This document shows, piece by piece, positions 1-9,680 of a stretch of 64,000 bases of DNA. The position numbers were made by a program, and so were the translations under genes. Location: NCBI GenBank assembly GCA_036365455.1, contig JAWQUS010000030.1, positions 14,962,001-15,026,000 on the forward strand. The letters run 5' to 3'. Each line of letters starts with the position of its first letter. Position 1 is the first letter of the stretch. This DNA comes from Macrosoma leucophasiata. Taxonomy: Eukaryota; Arthropoda; Insecta; Lepidoptera; Hedylidae. The notes under the pieces were generated by a model. That model had not been told where the DNA came from. It made no database searches and saw only the letters and a program-made list of their open reading frames with translations.

Positions 1-290
1 TGTTTGACATGGTGCTACCATCTATTTTCCTGGCACCTGGCAGTGCTCAACGGTGCGGTTTTCACGTTCGTTCTTGCCCAGAACGTGTAAATTGTTGAAC
101 GAACGTTTCCTCTGAGGTGTTCCCTAGGTGCTACATTAAGAGGTTCTTCAAAAATGGCGTCAAAGGAGTCCTGCAGGGCTGGCAGCGCTTTGGCAACTCC
201 TCTGGTGTTGCAAATGTTCATAGGCGACGGTGACCACTTTCCATCTAGTGGCCCGTCTGCTTGTCTGTCAACCTACAGACATAAAAAAAA
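1..290 (+). mobile_element. 3' end of a non-LTR retrotransposon
   Basis: This stretch matches the repeat at 19442-19715: a decayed coding tail, then GGTGTTGCAAATGTTCATAG, GGCGACGGTGACCACTTTCC and GTGGCCCGT, ending in an A-run near 280. The layout (short 3' coding end, conserved 3' UTR, A-rich tail) is that of a 5'-truncated LINE copy. The clade is not clear. The left edge runs off the window. Frames are interrupted, so it is not functional. Confidence 0.55.
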
Positions 291-957
291 CACACGCATA
301 CAAAAAAAAAGATGAGTGAATGACACAATTTCATTTAGGAATTGAAATGAAATTAAGAATGCAGTCTTTATTTCTTTGTTAATAAGGTATTTAAGTCGAA
401 TATTATTAATCAAAATAAAAGAATTGAATACTATTAATCGAAATTTATTTTAAACAGGGAGGTTAATTTTTATACATAAAATATTTGGACGCTGTTTCCC
501 CAACAAGCGGTTTTATAGCTCATCATATACCAATACAGTTTTGCTAAAAAGTCGTTTGCTGGTACATTTAATGGAAGAGAAGATAGGTATTGTAAAGATA
601 CAGTTCTGTAAAGCCCCGAATATTGTGATTTTTTAAGTTGAGTACGCGTATAAACAAAATAATGAATGCCAATAAAATTAAAACAAACAATCAAGGAACA
701 GCGCCGGTGGCGGGTGTGAAGGTCTCGCTCGCCTGTTCGGCCTGGCACCGTGCTGCGGCGTGTGCGTTGCCATCGATACGCGACGCGCATGCGCAACAAA
801 ATTCCTCATAAATTCCTCTTAAATTTTGAGGAAGCGGTAGCGGAAGAGGATTTTTTTATTTTAATTTTTGAGGATGCGGAAACGGTTGAGGATCCCAAAA
901 TATTGCGGAACTTCCTCATTATGAGGAAGAGGAAGGGGAATCCTCAGCAACCCTAGT
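291..957. other. Non-coding, no gene seen
   Basis: AT-rich sequence without a convincing coding frame. From about 810 to 950 it carries repeated GAGGAAG-type motifs on both strands (for example near 835, 850 and 925), probably part of a degraded repeat. Frames of 60-110 codons here look like chance. Confidence 0.5.
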
Positions 958-1125
958 TCTCATGAGTGAAGGCTGGAGCCTATAGACATCTACACAAAAT
1001 CTAGAGGTCAAAATGAGACCTTGTTATGTCTCTGTGATAGTTATTACGCTGCGCTGTAATCGGAACACGATAGTGCTGAACACTATTTGGCTGCAGGTAG
1101 ATTAGGTAATGGCGTGAAGATACGT
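958..1125 (-). repeat. Diverged copy of the abundant SINE (family E)
   Basis: It aligns in reverse orientation with the window's commonest repeat: AGCCTATAGACATCTACACA, GAACACGATAGTGCTGAACA and TAGATTAGGTAATG. Family E is about 280 bp, starts TGGTGGTAGAGCTCCAGTGA and ends in CATAAAA. This copy lacks both ends. Confidence 0.6.
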
Positions 1126-1233
1126 ACATACATACAATCAATATAATTTGAATGAAAAATAATGACTAGATATACTTACCTTAACCTAGTAACACATACA
1201 GGTAAATAAGATTATAATGCAAAATATTGAATG

Positions 1234-1325
1234 TGGAAGAAGCAGGGGAGTTGTGTAAGGACCGGGATATAGTGCTGCACACTCTCTGCCTACCCCGTAA
1301 GAGAGTTGGCGTGAAGACATACACA
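1234..1325 (+). mobile_element. 3' tail of an RTE element
   Basis: It carries the RTE 3' terminal block seen at 16376-16460: GGACCGGGATATAG, CACTCTCTGCCTACCCCGT, then TTGGCGTGAAGACATACACA. Only the last 90 bp or so of the element is present. Confidence 0.65.
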
Positions 1326-1724
1326 AACTATTTAATTTCAATTTACTGGTACTGACACAGGATTCATGTGGTTTCGTGCGTAGGTGAGTTCGAGTCCGGT
1401 AAACCACCAAAAACAATGAATAACATAAGCTATTTTCCGTATTAATTAAAATTATTAGGGATTATCATCGGAATTACCTTTATTCCCAAAGTCCTAATTT
1501 GAGATAAACAGATATATTTTCCTTGACTGCAATGACCAAAACAAGCATAAGGGATAAGAGTGCATTTACACTATGTATGCAGCCTTATCCCATATGCTTT
1601 CCAGTTGTTACCATCCACTATGGCTCTTTATTCAAATGTAAATATAAACAACAGTAATCTTATTAATGTAGTATGAAATACTATTACCATACCAATTAAA
1701 ACTTAAAATAGGTTTTTAAATAGG
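1326..1724. other. Non-coding, nothing recognised
   Basis: AT-rich spacer. No coding frame, RNA or repeat boundary could be supported. Confidence 0.4.
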
Positions 1725-1937
1725 ACTAGCTGAACCGGCAAACTTCGTATTGCCTCAGAATGAAATAATGTGTCAAAGGTTTGATATAGGTATACGGACT
1801 ATTTGTATGGGAAAATGAGATTGTGGTTTTTACTATTTCCCTTCAATTTTTTCATATTTTCTTACCTTTTCAACTTTCCCTGGACTTCCAAAACCACCAA
1901 AAATCATTCAAAACCAAAATTAGCCAAATCAGTCAAG
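1725..1937 (-). mobile_element. Helitron-like element (family A), 5' end missing
   Basis: Read on the minus strand it ends TTTGCCGGTTCAGCTAGT, that is, with a GC-rich stem-like motif and terminal CTAGT as in Helitrons. The body matches copies at 55549 and 60111. The TC-starting end is lost in an A-rich stretch. Assignment to Helitrons rests on the CTAGT end and on the A-T flanks of the better copies. Confidence 0.6.
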
Positions 1938-2219
1938 AAAAAAAATATATATCTCCTTACAATATAGAGTATTGCGATTATTTTAAGCTTAGCAGTCTGG
2001 TAATCTTAAGTTCTCTCTCTTCGCCAAAGTAGTCTGTAGTATACTTGGTCACGTAGTTAAATACCGTAGAATGCATTCAGGCCCGTTGCCGAGGCTAAGT
2101 GCCGTTTTTACGATCCACGTTAACAGCTGTAAACGGTGTTCTTCTTACAATGTTATATTTATTCACTTCTGTGTCCAGTGTTATAGTTTTACAATATAAT
2201 TTTTCAACTTTATACTTTA
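1938..2219. other. Non-coding spacer
   Basis: AT-rich sequence with no feature I can support. Confidence 0.4.
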
Positions 2220-2302
2220 GCGACGACCCGTTTAGTCCAGCGGTGTGAGATGACCGAGAGATTCGAAGGGGTTCGTCCCGCACCAAGACAAATATTTGTA
2301 CA
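2220..2302 (+). repeat. tRNA-derived SINE head (family H), fragment
   Basis: CGACGACCCGTTTAGTCCAG with an A-box-like TAGTCCAGCGG, followed by GATTCGAAGG and GACAAATATTTG, matches the 5' part of the SINE at 31869. The B box region is shortened. Confidence 0.65.
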
Positions 2303-2342
2303 TGATGATGATACATTGCTGGCTATATTTTAAAAAACGTAA

Positions 2343-2458
2343 CTTCACGCCTGTTATTCCCGAAGGGGTAGAGGTAAATGCACGCATTCAAGCATACATG
2401 CAAACACCCACGATTCGTCGGTTACGTTTTGGCCCATGTAACAGGTGGCGAGCCTTTC
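2343..2458 (-). repeat. 3' part of tRNA-derived SINE (family I)
   Basis: In reverse orientation it matches the 3' half of the SINE at 37352-37661: GCCACCTGTTACATGGGCC, CATGTATGCTTGAATGCGTG and CTACCCCTTCGGG. The tRNA-like head is missing. Confidence 0.6.
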
Positions 2459-2549
2459 AATAAATTGAAACAAAGATTTATTTTCCTGTTTCAGATGTAA
2501 TTGATGAAGCAGGACCGACGATACCTGTGAGGTAAGTTATTTTATACGT

Positions 2550-2775
2550 ACTAGCTGACCCGGCAAACTTCGTATTGCCTCAGAATTAAATAATGTCGAA
2601 GGTATGGTATATTCAGACTATTTTTACTATTTTCCTTACAATTATTTGATATTTTCTCACCTTCTAAACCTTCCATGGACTTTCAAAAATAATTCAAAAC
2701 CAAATTTAGCCAAATCGGTCCAGCTGTTCTCGAGTTAAGCGAGACTAACGAAAAGCAATTGATTTTTACACTAGA
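2550..2775 (-). mobile_element. Helitron-like element (family A), both ends present
   Basis: On the minus strand it begins TCTAGTGTAAAAATCAATTG, preceded by A, and ends GGGTCAGCTAGT. The 226-bp body is non-coding, so this is a non-autonomous copy. The base after CTAGT is A rather than the usual T. Confidence 0.65.
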
Positions 2776-3871
2776 TACAAAGATTATTTTCTATTTGCAC
2801 TTATGTTCAATTATGTATGTGCATCCAGCATCATACAAAATGTTCATCGCCAAGCGACAAAATGTTACGTACATGCAGCCGATTTCTATTTCGCGATTTC
2901 AGGAAACCCTGAAATAAATGTTGTTCATCAAATAAAAATATCCCTTAAAAGGAGATGTTGCGAGCTCGGCTCTGGTCCGTACATGTCCTCAAAAAATGGG
3001 TAAATTAAAGAAGAATCCGATAAAAATACAATCAATTTATTCAAGAATATATTTTAGAGTTACAACCACATTTAATTCGAACTATTTTATCTTTTTCAAC
3101 CATGTTCAACATGGCGGCGATACAGCCTACGCTTTGGATAGTACCTATGTTGATAAAACAAAATTAATGCTATCTGTATCTTACTAGTGCATCACATATT
3201 ATCAAAAAAACGATGTATCGAATCGTTCAATTTAAAGAAATTCCGATGATTTTTTTTTAATTGGAATTCGATTAGTATAATATTAACACATGAAATCAAT
3301 TTTGATAGTATTATGAAAATATAACTTTTTTCTCCAGGGACCTGTATAAAAAAAAAAATTTTAAAAATGAAAATGTCAAAATGACATCGCCCGCCATATT
3401 CGCCATGTTGGTTTTGAGTTACAATTCTAACTATAAATAATGTTTTGTTTTGTAACTACAAACAAAGCGAATTATGTGAAAATATGCAGTAAAAAACGTT
3501 TTTATATTGATTTTGTCTGTTAATGATATTGTGTACAATACATGGCCGGAGGTCCATACATTTTTGCAACATCTCCTTTGTGTAGTGCCTGACTTAAAAA
3601 TGACCATTTCTTTATGAAAAATAAAATACATTCTCATAAATATCTAAAAACGCGCCGTTTCATAGCGACATTTTTTTTCATTATCGTAAAAGTGAGAGCT
3701 TTCAGAGTACATTACAAGGTTAGGTGCTTACATAAAAAACCGCGGCCAGGAAATATTTTAAAAGCCTAAATCCTCTGAGGGCTTCGCTAGGAGCTACGGT
3801 ACACGCATATTTATGATTTTTAATTTTATTAATGGTCATTCTTTTAGGTGGTTTTCTCAGGCTTTAGTACA
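2776..3871. other. Non-coding, weak inverted repeats only
   Basis: No coding frame is convincing. AAGGAGATGTTGC at about 2947 recurs inverted near 3565, next to a GGTCC...ACATG motif on both sides. This may be a relic of an inverted-repeat element, but the arms are poor and no target duplication is visible. Confidence 0.35.
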
Positions 3872-4375
3872 TTTTTTTTTAATGTTAGGAAGGTGGCAAT
3901 CAAGCATGCAGTTCACATTTATGTTAAGTGATGACTGCAGCCTATAGACATCTACACAAAAACCAGAGGTCAAAATGCAGATGCATTTCCACCCCCTGAG
4001 ACCTAAGGCAGAGAATATGTAATAATACTACGTATAGAATGGACACTTCGACGTCCCGCCCGATTTGCACACATACACAACCCCTTCCTCTCTTATTTGC
4101 GACGGTTGGTATTTTGTACGTGCTACGCACAAGTGCGCGTGTAAATACACGTCACTGACGGATAGAAACCAAATTAAGCGTTTGTATGGAATTTTGGCGG
4201 AGTGTCCGCGGTGTGCCTAAGGTGCCATGTCTCTGTGATAGTTATTACGGGGCCATACATTGCCATCTATCCGGAACACGATAGTGCTTTACACTACCAT
4301 TTAACGGCAGATAGATTAGGTAATGCGAAGGCGCCTACGCCCTCGAGCTCCTACCCTTGGAACTCTACCACCAGT
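3872..4375 (-). repeat. Family E SINE carrying an inserted module
   Basis: The SINE runs from a T-run through AAGCATGCAGTTCACATTTA to CTCTACCACCAGT at the far end. It is interrupted at 4008-4215 by a foreign 208-bp module with CCTAAGG on both sides. The SINE sequence on each side is continuous with the consensus once the module is removed. Confidence 0.75.
4008..4215. mobile_element. Unclassified 208-bp module inserted in a SINE
   Basis: It begins CAGAGAATATGTAATAATAC and ends GTCCGCGGTGTG. CCTAAGG lies at 4001-4007 and again at 4216-4222, which looks like a 7-bp target duplication. No coding frame and no clear terminal inverted repeat are seen. A second diverged copy lies at 4489-4707. Confidence 0.55.
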
Positions 4376-4455
4376 AAAATGGACGAATAATTAAGATTTA
4401 GAACAATGTTAGTGCCTAACGTAAGATTTTTCTGTAAAACTATTTTGTAGGCTTT

Positions 4456-4856
4456 GATGGTGGCAAACCAGCATGCGGTCTACGTGGTCAGAGAATATGT
4501 AATAATACTACGTATAGAATGGACACACACTTTGACGTCCCGCCCGATTTCCCCGCATCACCCAACCTCCTCCCCTCTTATGGGCGACGGTTGGTATTTT
4601 GTACGTGCTTACGCACACTTCGTGTAAATACACGTCACTGATTGATGTCTGTGTAATAGAGACCAAATTAAGCGTTTGTATGGAATTTTGGCAGAGTCCG
4701 CGGTGTGATGCCTCTGTGCCGGAAATTACAGGGCCGTACATTACCATTTGACCGGAACACAATAGTGCTGAACACTACCATTTAACGGCAAGTATATTAG
4801 GTAATGCGGTAGTGCCTACGCCCGCGAGCTCCATCACTGGAGCTCTACCACCAGTA
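4456..4856 (-). repeat. Family E SINE with the second copy of the module
   Basis: SINE sequence at the left end (AAACCAGCATGCGGTC) is followed directly by the module at 4489-4707. The SINE then resumes at ATGCCTCTGTGCCGGAAATT and runs to CTCTACCACCAGT. The SINE part between these points is deleted. Confidence 0.7.
4489..4707. mobile_element. Second copy of the SINE-inserted module
   Basis: It shares the ends CAGAGAATATGTAATAATAC and GTCCGCGGTGTG with 4008-4215 and aligns along its length, differing by small gaps and scattered substitutions. No target duplication is visible here. The two modules and their SINEs probably arose from one insertion followed by local duplication. Confidence 0.55.
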
Positions 4857-4934
4857 TAAAATGTAGTTATACACACCTCCCGTGCTTCGTTTCTACATTC
4901 ATCATACTTTTCCACCCAATAAGTTTTTAATGTA

Positions 4935-5066
4935 GGTAAGGTATTACGAAGGTGGCAAGCATGCAGTTCACATGGATGTTAAGTGATTACTGAAGCCTAT
5001 AGACATCTACACAAAAACCGGTGGTAAAAATGCAGATGCGTTGCCACCCCTGAGACCTTAGTTGTT
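4935..5066 (-). repeat. Family E SINE, 3' portion
   Basis: AAGCATGCAGTTCACATGGA through AAATGCAGATGCGTTGCC matches the 3' half of family E in reverse orientation. The 5' half is missing. Confidence 0.7.
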
Positions 5067-5124
5067 ATGTCCTTTTACGTTTCGGTCGCTTTTCAGCTGC
5101 CGTGGTCAGGTCTTGTTTGCTAGA

Positions 5125-5314
5125 TCCCTACTAATATTATAAATGCGAAGGTCACTCTGTCTGTCTGTCTGGCTGTTATCTTTACACGTCCAAACGACTG
5201 AACCGATTTTAATGAAAATTGGTACTGAGATAGAGCTGACTTTGAAAAAGAACATAGGCTACTTAGTTATTTAAAACGACTTCCACGCGGGGGATGCCGC
5301 GGGCAACAGCTGGT
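5125..5314 (+). mobile_element. Short non-autonomous Helitron-like element (family F)
   Basis: It starts TCCCTACTAATATTATAAAT, preceded by A, and ends GGGCAACAGCTGGT followed by T. This fits insertion between A and T, with the usual terminal CTAGT changed to CTGGT. The 190-bp interior holds a short GTCT run and ACTGAACCGATTTTAATGAA, a motif common to this group. Confidence 0.6.
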
Positions 5315-5836
5315 TATTCATAAAATAGTATGCGTCTCACTAGTTCAAAACTGCGTTTGACCTTCAAGTACCTACCTGTTCATATGATATTTGCGAATCT
5401 GGGAAGAGATTATCCAATATGAGTCTTGAAACATGTTCGAAGTGAATAATCTCTTAGTTTGCTATAGGCAAGCTTAATGTGTCCTGGGTATAATTAAGTA
5501 GGCATGATATAATTGTAGCGTGGTTATAGCTCATCTAGACTTAGCTAGTCATATACATCATCTCAATGTCATTATCTCTACATAATTATGTCGTATAAAC
5601 CTGTGTTTTCATCGTGAAAAATTGACGAAAAATTACAGCGTGTCCACCATGTTTAAGAGAGTCACAAGGTAGTGTGAGGCTTTTAGTTGATAAAAGCTCT
5701 CAGCTTTACTATAGTGCCTATAGTTGTATTGTTGCATATAATTTTTATACTTAAGGTATGTCTTGATGAATGGTTAATTTTCGGCTTGTTTCTTAGATAT
5801 CTCAAAAACGATTTAAAAAAAAAAAATGTTTGAGAC
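5315..5836. other. Non-coding spacer
   Basis: No gene or repeat boundary is recognised. It ends at an A-run and the poly-T that marks the 3' end of the LINE beginning at 5837. Confidence 0.4.
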
Positions 5837-5974
5837 TTTTTTTTTTTTTTTTTTAATTCTTTATTTAAAGAGCTTAATCACAGTGCGATTATGTCGCTCT
5901 ATACAAAGTATCTTAAAGTAGGTATATTGAAACAAAATATTATCAACTCAATAGAGTTAGTATGTACATAATTA

Positions 5975-8761
5975 TTAAGAAGACTGTTCTGAAGAGAAAA
6001 ATATGTCATACAACATACACAATAACTTTGTCTCGTTTGAGTGAGGATTACAAAGGATAGCGTTACAATCAGCAGAACCTTTTAAAACATTTTTACACAT
6101 AGCTGTCCGATATGAATCATTGCGGACACACTCCATCAAGACATGCAGCAAGTCCTCTGGGACTCCGCACCGCTCACAGTTCGGAGATGGTACCTTTCCC
6201 ATCAGGAATGCGAATTTCCTAGATGGAATATGTCCGGAACGCATCCGCATAATGACTACTGCTTGCTTCCTGGATAATATATGATTATTAATCCACGGAG
6301 ATTCGAGTGGCTGTGGCTGGACCGTTTTATACCATATCCCTTTTTCTTTAGAACGTAAATCAAAATATTCTTTCCATAAGTTATAGCATAGTTTTTTAAC
6401 AAACCAAATGCAATCTGTATAGTAGGGAAGTCTATTATACTCAATTCCCTCAGTGCCAGCCTGTTTTGCTAAAATATCGACCCGATCATTAAATTCCAGT
6501 CCACAGTGTGACGGAATCCATTGCAATTTGATATACTTAGAATTGGATTTCAGTTTTAGAATACAATCCAAAATTAAGTAGGCTGTCGGTGTACCTCGGA
6601 GACCCGAGGTGCATCGAGCCAAATGTTGGAGTGCGCTCCTCGAATCTGTGAATATGACAATATTATCCTGTTGTAAAGATAAGGCGTAAGATAAGGCCTC
6701 ACAGATCGCGATAAGCTCTACCTCCATAATGCATATAAGGTCACAATCAATTTTTAATTGCAGACTTATGTCGCATTGGGGATCATAAAATGCTGAACCA
6801 ATCCCACAGCTATGTTTAGAACCATCAGTAAATAATAAATAATGGTTTTCATAATTTTGGTAAATAAAATCTAAACAAATATTTTTTAAATTAAAATTAT
6901 TATAAGTTTTTTTGGCGTTCTGTAAATTTGGTATAGTACATTGAATGACATCACTTAAATCTATATATGTAACCCATGTATCCATAGAAAACATTTCTAA
7001 TTGAGAACTGGAATAGGTACGAATTTGTGCTAACCTTTCAAACATTGTCATCAATAGAGGTTTCTTTTTATTTCTCCAATATATTTTGTTTTTAAATGTT
7101 AATAAATCCCGTAATAACTTAATTGTAATATTATTCTCTACTGACAAAGCTTTCAGAATAAATTTCCCCCCTAGATAAGACCTCCGTACATGCAATGGAC
7201 AGAGACTGACTTCACTTTCCATTGCATGTATAGGGGTAGTTTTAATAAAGCCTCCAATCACCCTTAACGCTTGATTTTGAACTTTATCTATCTTACTTGT
7301 ATATTTCTGGAAACTATTGTCGTACAAAAAACTACCGTAATCAAGTCTACTTCTAATAATAGCAATATATAACCTTCTTAGATGCTTTGGATGTATTCCC
7401 CAGCCTGATCCAGCCAAAATTTTAAAAATATTTAAGTATTTTGTTGTTTTATGTACCAACTCATTAATGTGTTTACTCCATTTTAAAGACCGGTCCAGCC
7501 ACATACCCAGATATTTTACAACATCTACTACTTCTATAACACTGTTATTAATTGTAATATAAATTGGTTGTCTATTGACGCCTTTCTTAAACATACAGAC
7601 TTTTGTCTTAGTTGGTGAAATGTCTAGGCCCAATTCCACAAGCATGTGGTACATTTTATTTAAAGCTAATTGCAGTTCTTCTGTTGCATCGTTAATACTT
7701 TTACTAGTCAGATATACTGCGTAATCATCAGCATACTGAGAGACCATAACATTAGTAAGTTGGTAACAAACGTGCAGGGTAGCAATATTGAATAATATTG
7801 GCGAAAGTGAATCCCCTTGAGCCAAGCCGCGACCGGTAAATCTACTGATTATTTTATTATCAATGTTAACACTTAAATGACGCTCCTTTAGAAACCTCCA
7901 AAGGTATTTACAAATTTTTGAACCAGCACCTAATTGATCTAAACCTTTAAGCAAGACTGTGATATCTATATTGTTATAGGCATTTTCAATATCGACGAAA
8001 ACTCCTAACGTAAATTGGTCTTTTGAGAAGCCTAACTGGATCCTAGAAACCAAATTACTAAGATTATCAAGACACGACCTAGTTTTCCGGAACCCTGTTG
8101 TCTCTTCGTGAAAAAGATTTCTTTTTTCCATAAACCACTCTAATCTATTTTTGAGCATAGAATGTAAGATTTTACTTAAACAAGACATTAAAGATATAGG
8201 TCTTAATCCACCCGCTGTAGAGCATTCGCGGCCTGGCTTAGGTATAGGTATTACACGCACTTCGCGCCATTGACAGGGAACGAAACTTAGAGAAAAGAAC
8301 AGATTATACATATCTAATAAGATACTAATGGCGTTATGCGGCAACTGTTTAATCATTGAATACGAAATTTTATCTACTCCAGGTGCCGTATCTTTTGATT
8401 TTATACACCTTCTTAATTCTATTAAGGTAAATGGGGATTCAAGCTTGGTATTATGGGACGAGAAATTGGGATCTCTTGGGCAAACAAAATCTGGAGCTAA
8501 GTCATGTAGGAGTTTATTCGATGTTACTTCATCTATACAATAATTAGTTGATCTATACCCTTTCCACCACTTCATCTTGCCCCACATTTCAGTAACTGAA
8601 GTTGTCTCGTCTATAAAAGAACAAAAATTGCAGAAGGACTTCTTTTTTGCCTGTCTCATTAATCTTTGCGCAGCACTGATTTTATCATTTAACTTATCCA
8701 AATTATTAGGTGTAGGATTCTTTCTAAAACAAGATAGAGCTAGGCGCCTTTCTGCAACCAT
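5975..8761 (-). CDS. LINE ORF2, reverse transcriptase and RNase H part (frameshifted from its N-terminus)
   Basis: This 928-codon frame holds the catalytic core of ORF2. Reverse transcriptase motifs are visible in order: LRPISLMSCLSKI, FVDIENAYNNID, GLAQGDSLSPILFN and the active-site YADD. An RNase H domain follows, with FTDGSKHSCGIG, a glutamate in MEVELIAICEA, FTDSRSALQHL and PSHCGLEFNDRVD, so all expected acidic residues are present. Near the C-terminus CERCGVPEDLLHVLMEC is a Cys-Cys-His-Cys motif. The open frame extends upstream to about 8914 and would continue the endonuclease frame if one base were restored near 8910. Apart from that break no inactivating change is seen, suggesting a young insertion. 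The product would copy the element's RNA at a nicked chromosomal site. Confidence 0.9.
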   Translation of the reverse strand: MVAERRLALSCFRKNPTPNNLDKLNDKISAAQRLMRQAKKKSFCNFCSFIDETTSVTEMWGKMKWWKGYRSTNYCIDEVTSNKLLHDLAPDFVCPRDPNFSSHNTKLESPFTLIELRRCIKSKDTAPGVDKISYSMIKQLPHNAISILLDMYNLFFSLSFVPCQWREVRVIPIPKPGRECSTAGGLRPISLMSCLSKILHSMLKNRLEWFMEKRNLFHEETTGFRKTRSCLDNLSNLVSRIQLGFSKDQFTLGVFVDIENAYNNIDITVLLKGLDQLGAGSKICKYLWRFLKERHLSVNIDNKIISRFTGRGLAQGDSLSPILFNIATLHVCYQLTNVMVSQYADDYAVYLTSKSINDATEELQLALNKMYHMLVELGLDISPTKTKVCMFKKGVNRQPIYITINNSVIEVVDVVKYLGMWLDRSLKWSKHINELVHKTTKYLNIFKILAGSGWGIHPKHLRRLYIAIIRSRLDYGSFLYDNSFQKYTSKIDKVQNQALRVIGGFIKTTPIHAMESEVSLCPLHVRRSYLGGKFILKALSVENNITIKLLRDLLTFKNKIYWRNKKKPLLMTMFERLAQIRTYSSSQLEMFSMDTWVTYIDLSDVIQCTIPNLQNAKKTYNNFNLKNICLDFIYQNYENHYLLFTDGSKHSCGIGSAFYDPQCDISLQLKIDCDLICIMEVELIAICEALSYALSLQQDNIVIFTDSRSALQHLARCTSGLRGTPTAYLILDCILKLKSNSKYIKLQWIPSHCGLEFNDRVDILAKQAGTEGIEYNRLPYYTDCIWFVKKLCYNLWKEYFDLRSKEKGIWYKTVQPQPLESPWINNHILSRKQAVVIMRMRSGHIPSRKFAFLMGKVPSPNCERCGVPEDLLHVLMECVRNDSYRTAMCKNVLKGSADCNAILCNPHSNETKLLCMLYDIFFSSEQSS

Positions 8762-8903
8762 TCTCGAAAGATCGGGACTCCAATAACGTTTGGGGATAAA
8801 CTGTTGTGAAGGATTTTGACATATTCTATAACAAGGAATGTAAGCATCTGCGGCTTCATTTATTGTACTAAGAAATAAATCGTAACTTTTTTGGGGATCC
8901 TTA

Positions 8904-9680
8904 TTAAATAATATTTATATTATTTAAAAAACTTTCTTCAATATGTTTGCGATAGCCATCCCAGTCCGCCTTTTTATAATTCCTTTTTTGAATAATTTGC
9001 GAATTGTCGTGCCTATATGACATACTAATCTTAATAATTAAATGATCGCTGCCCAGTGATTCATTTGTTACCAACCAATCTAGGAGAAGTGCTATATCCG
9101 ATGATGCCGCAGAAATATCTGGAGAAGACTCTTGTAAGGTGCCGTTTACCCATTTAACTCTCGTAGCTCGTCCGTCATTCAGTGATACAAAATTATTTTC
9201 TAACAGAGCGTCAAATATTTTGTTACCTCTCAGATCAGTCTTACATGACCAGCTAGCATGGTGGCCGTTGAAATCACCTAGAATAAGAGTTTTATTAGTT
9301 TTAAAAGAAAAAATCTCGTTCCAGTCACTCTGAGAGACCCGTATGGTTGGCGGACAATATAAAGACATAATATATTCAATGGATTTACAATTATAAATTT
9401 TAACACAAACTACTTCTATCAGAGAATTTGAATAATGCACTGGTATTAATTGAGCTTTGATAGATTTATGTGTAATAATAGCTACGCCCCCATATGAGTC
9501 CTCTCGATCACGACGGAAAACATTGTATCCATTCATCCTAAAGCTAATTTCACTATTTAACCATGTCTCACATAATGCTGCCACATGAATTCTCTCACTG
9601 CATAACAACTGTTCTAATTCAATATATTTTGGTTTTACACTTTGGGAATTCCATTGAAGAATGTTTATTCTACACTCCAT
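8904..9680 (-). CDS. LINE ORF2, N-terminal APE-type endonuclease part
   Basis: These 258 codons form the AP-endonuclease-like domain that nicks target DNA. Visible motifs are LQWNSQSV (catalytic Asn), LCETWL (catalytic Glu), YGGVAII, LILGDFNGHHASW (Asp and Asn) and LGSDHLIIKI (catalytic His). The start codon lies inside the end of ORF1 with a 16-nt overlap, so ORF2 is probably made by reinitiation or frameshifting, as in related LINEs. The frame stops after LNNINII. The next residues of the protein continue in another frame from about 8914, so ORF2 is split by a one-base change. Confidence 0.88.
   Translation of the reverse strand: MECRINILQWNSQSVKPKYIELEQLLCSERIHVAALCETWLNSEISFRMNGYNVFRRDREDSYGGVAIITHKSIKAQLIPVHYSNSLIEVVCVKIYNCKSIEYIMSLYCPPTIRVSQSDWNEIFSFKTNKTLILGDFNGHHASWSCKTDLRGNKIFDALLENNFVSLNDGRATRVKWVNGTLQESSPDISAASSDIALLLDWLVTNESLGSDHLIIKISMSYRHDNSQIIQKRNYKKADWDGYRKHIEESFLNNINII

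Noticed and set aside
5837..5854. Poly-T as the end of a host gene
   Set aside because: It directly follows the LINE poly-A signal on the minus strand and is the LINE tail.
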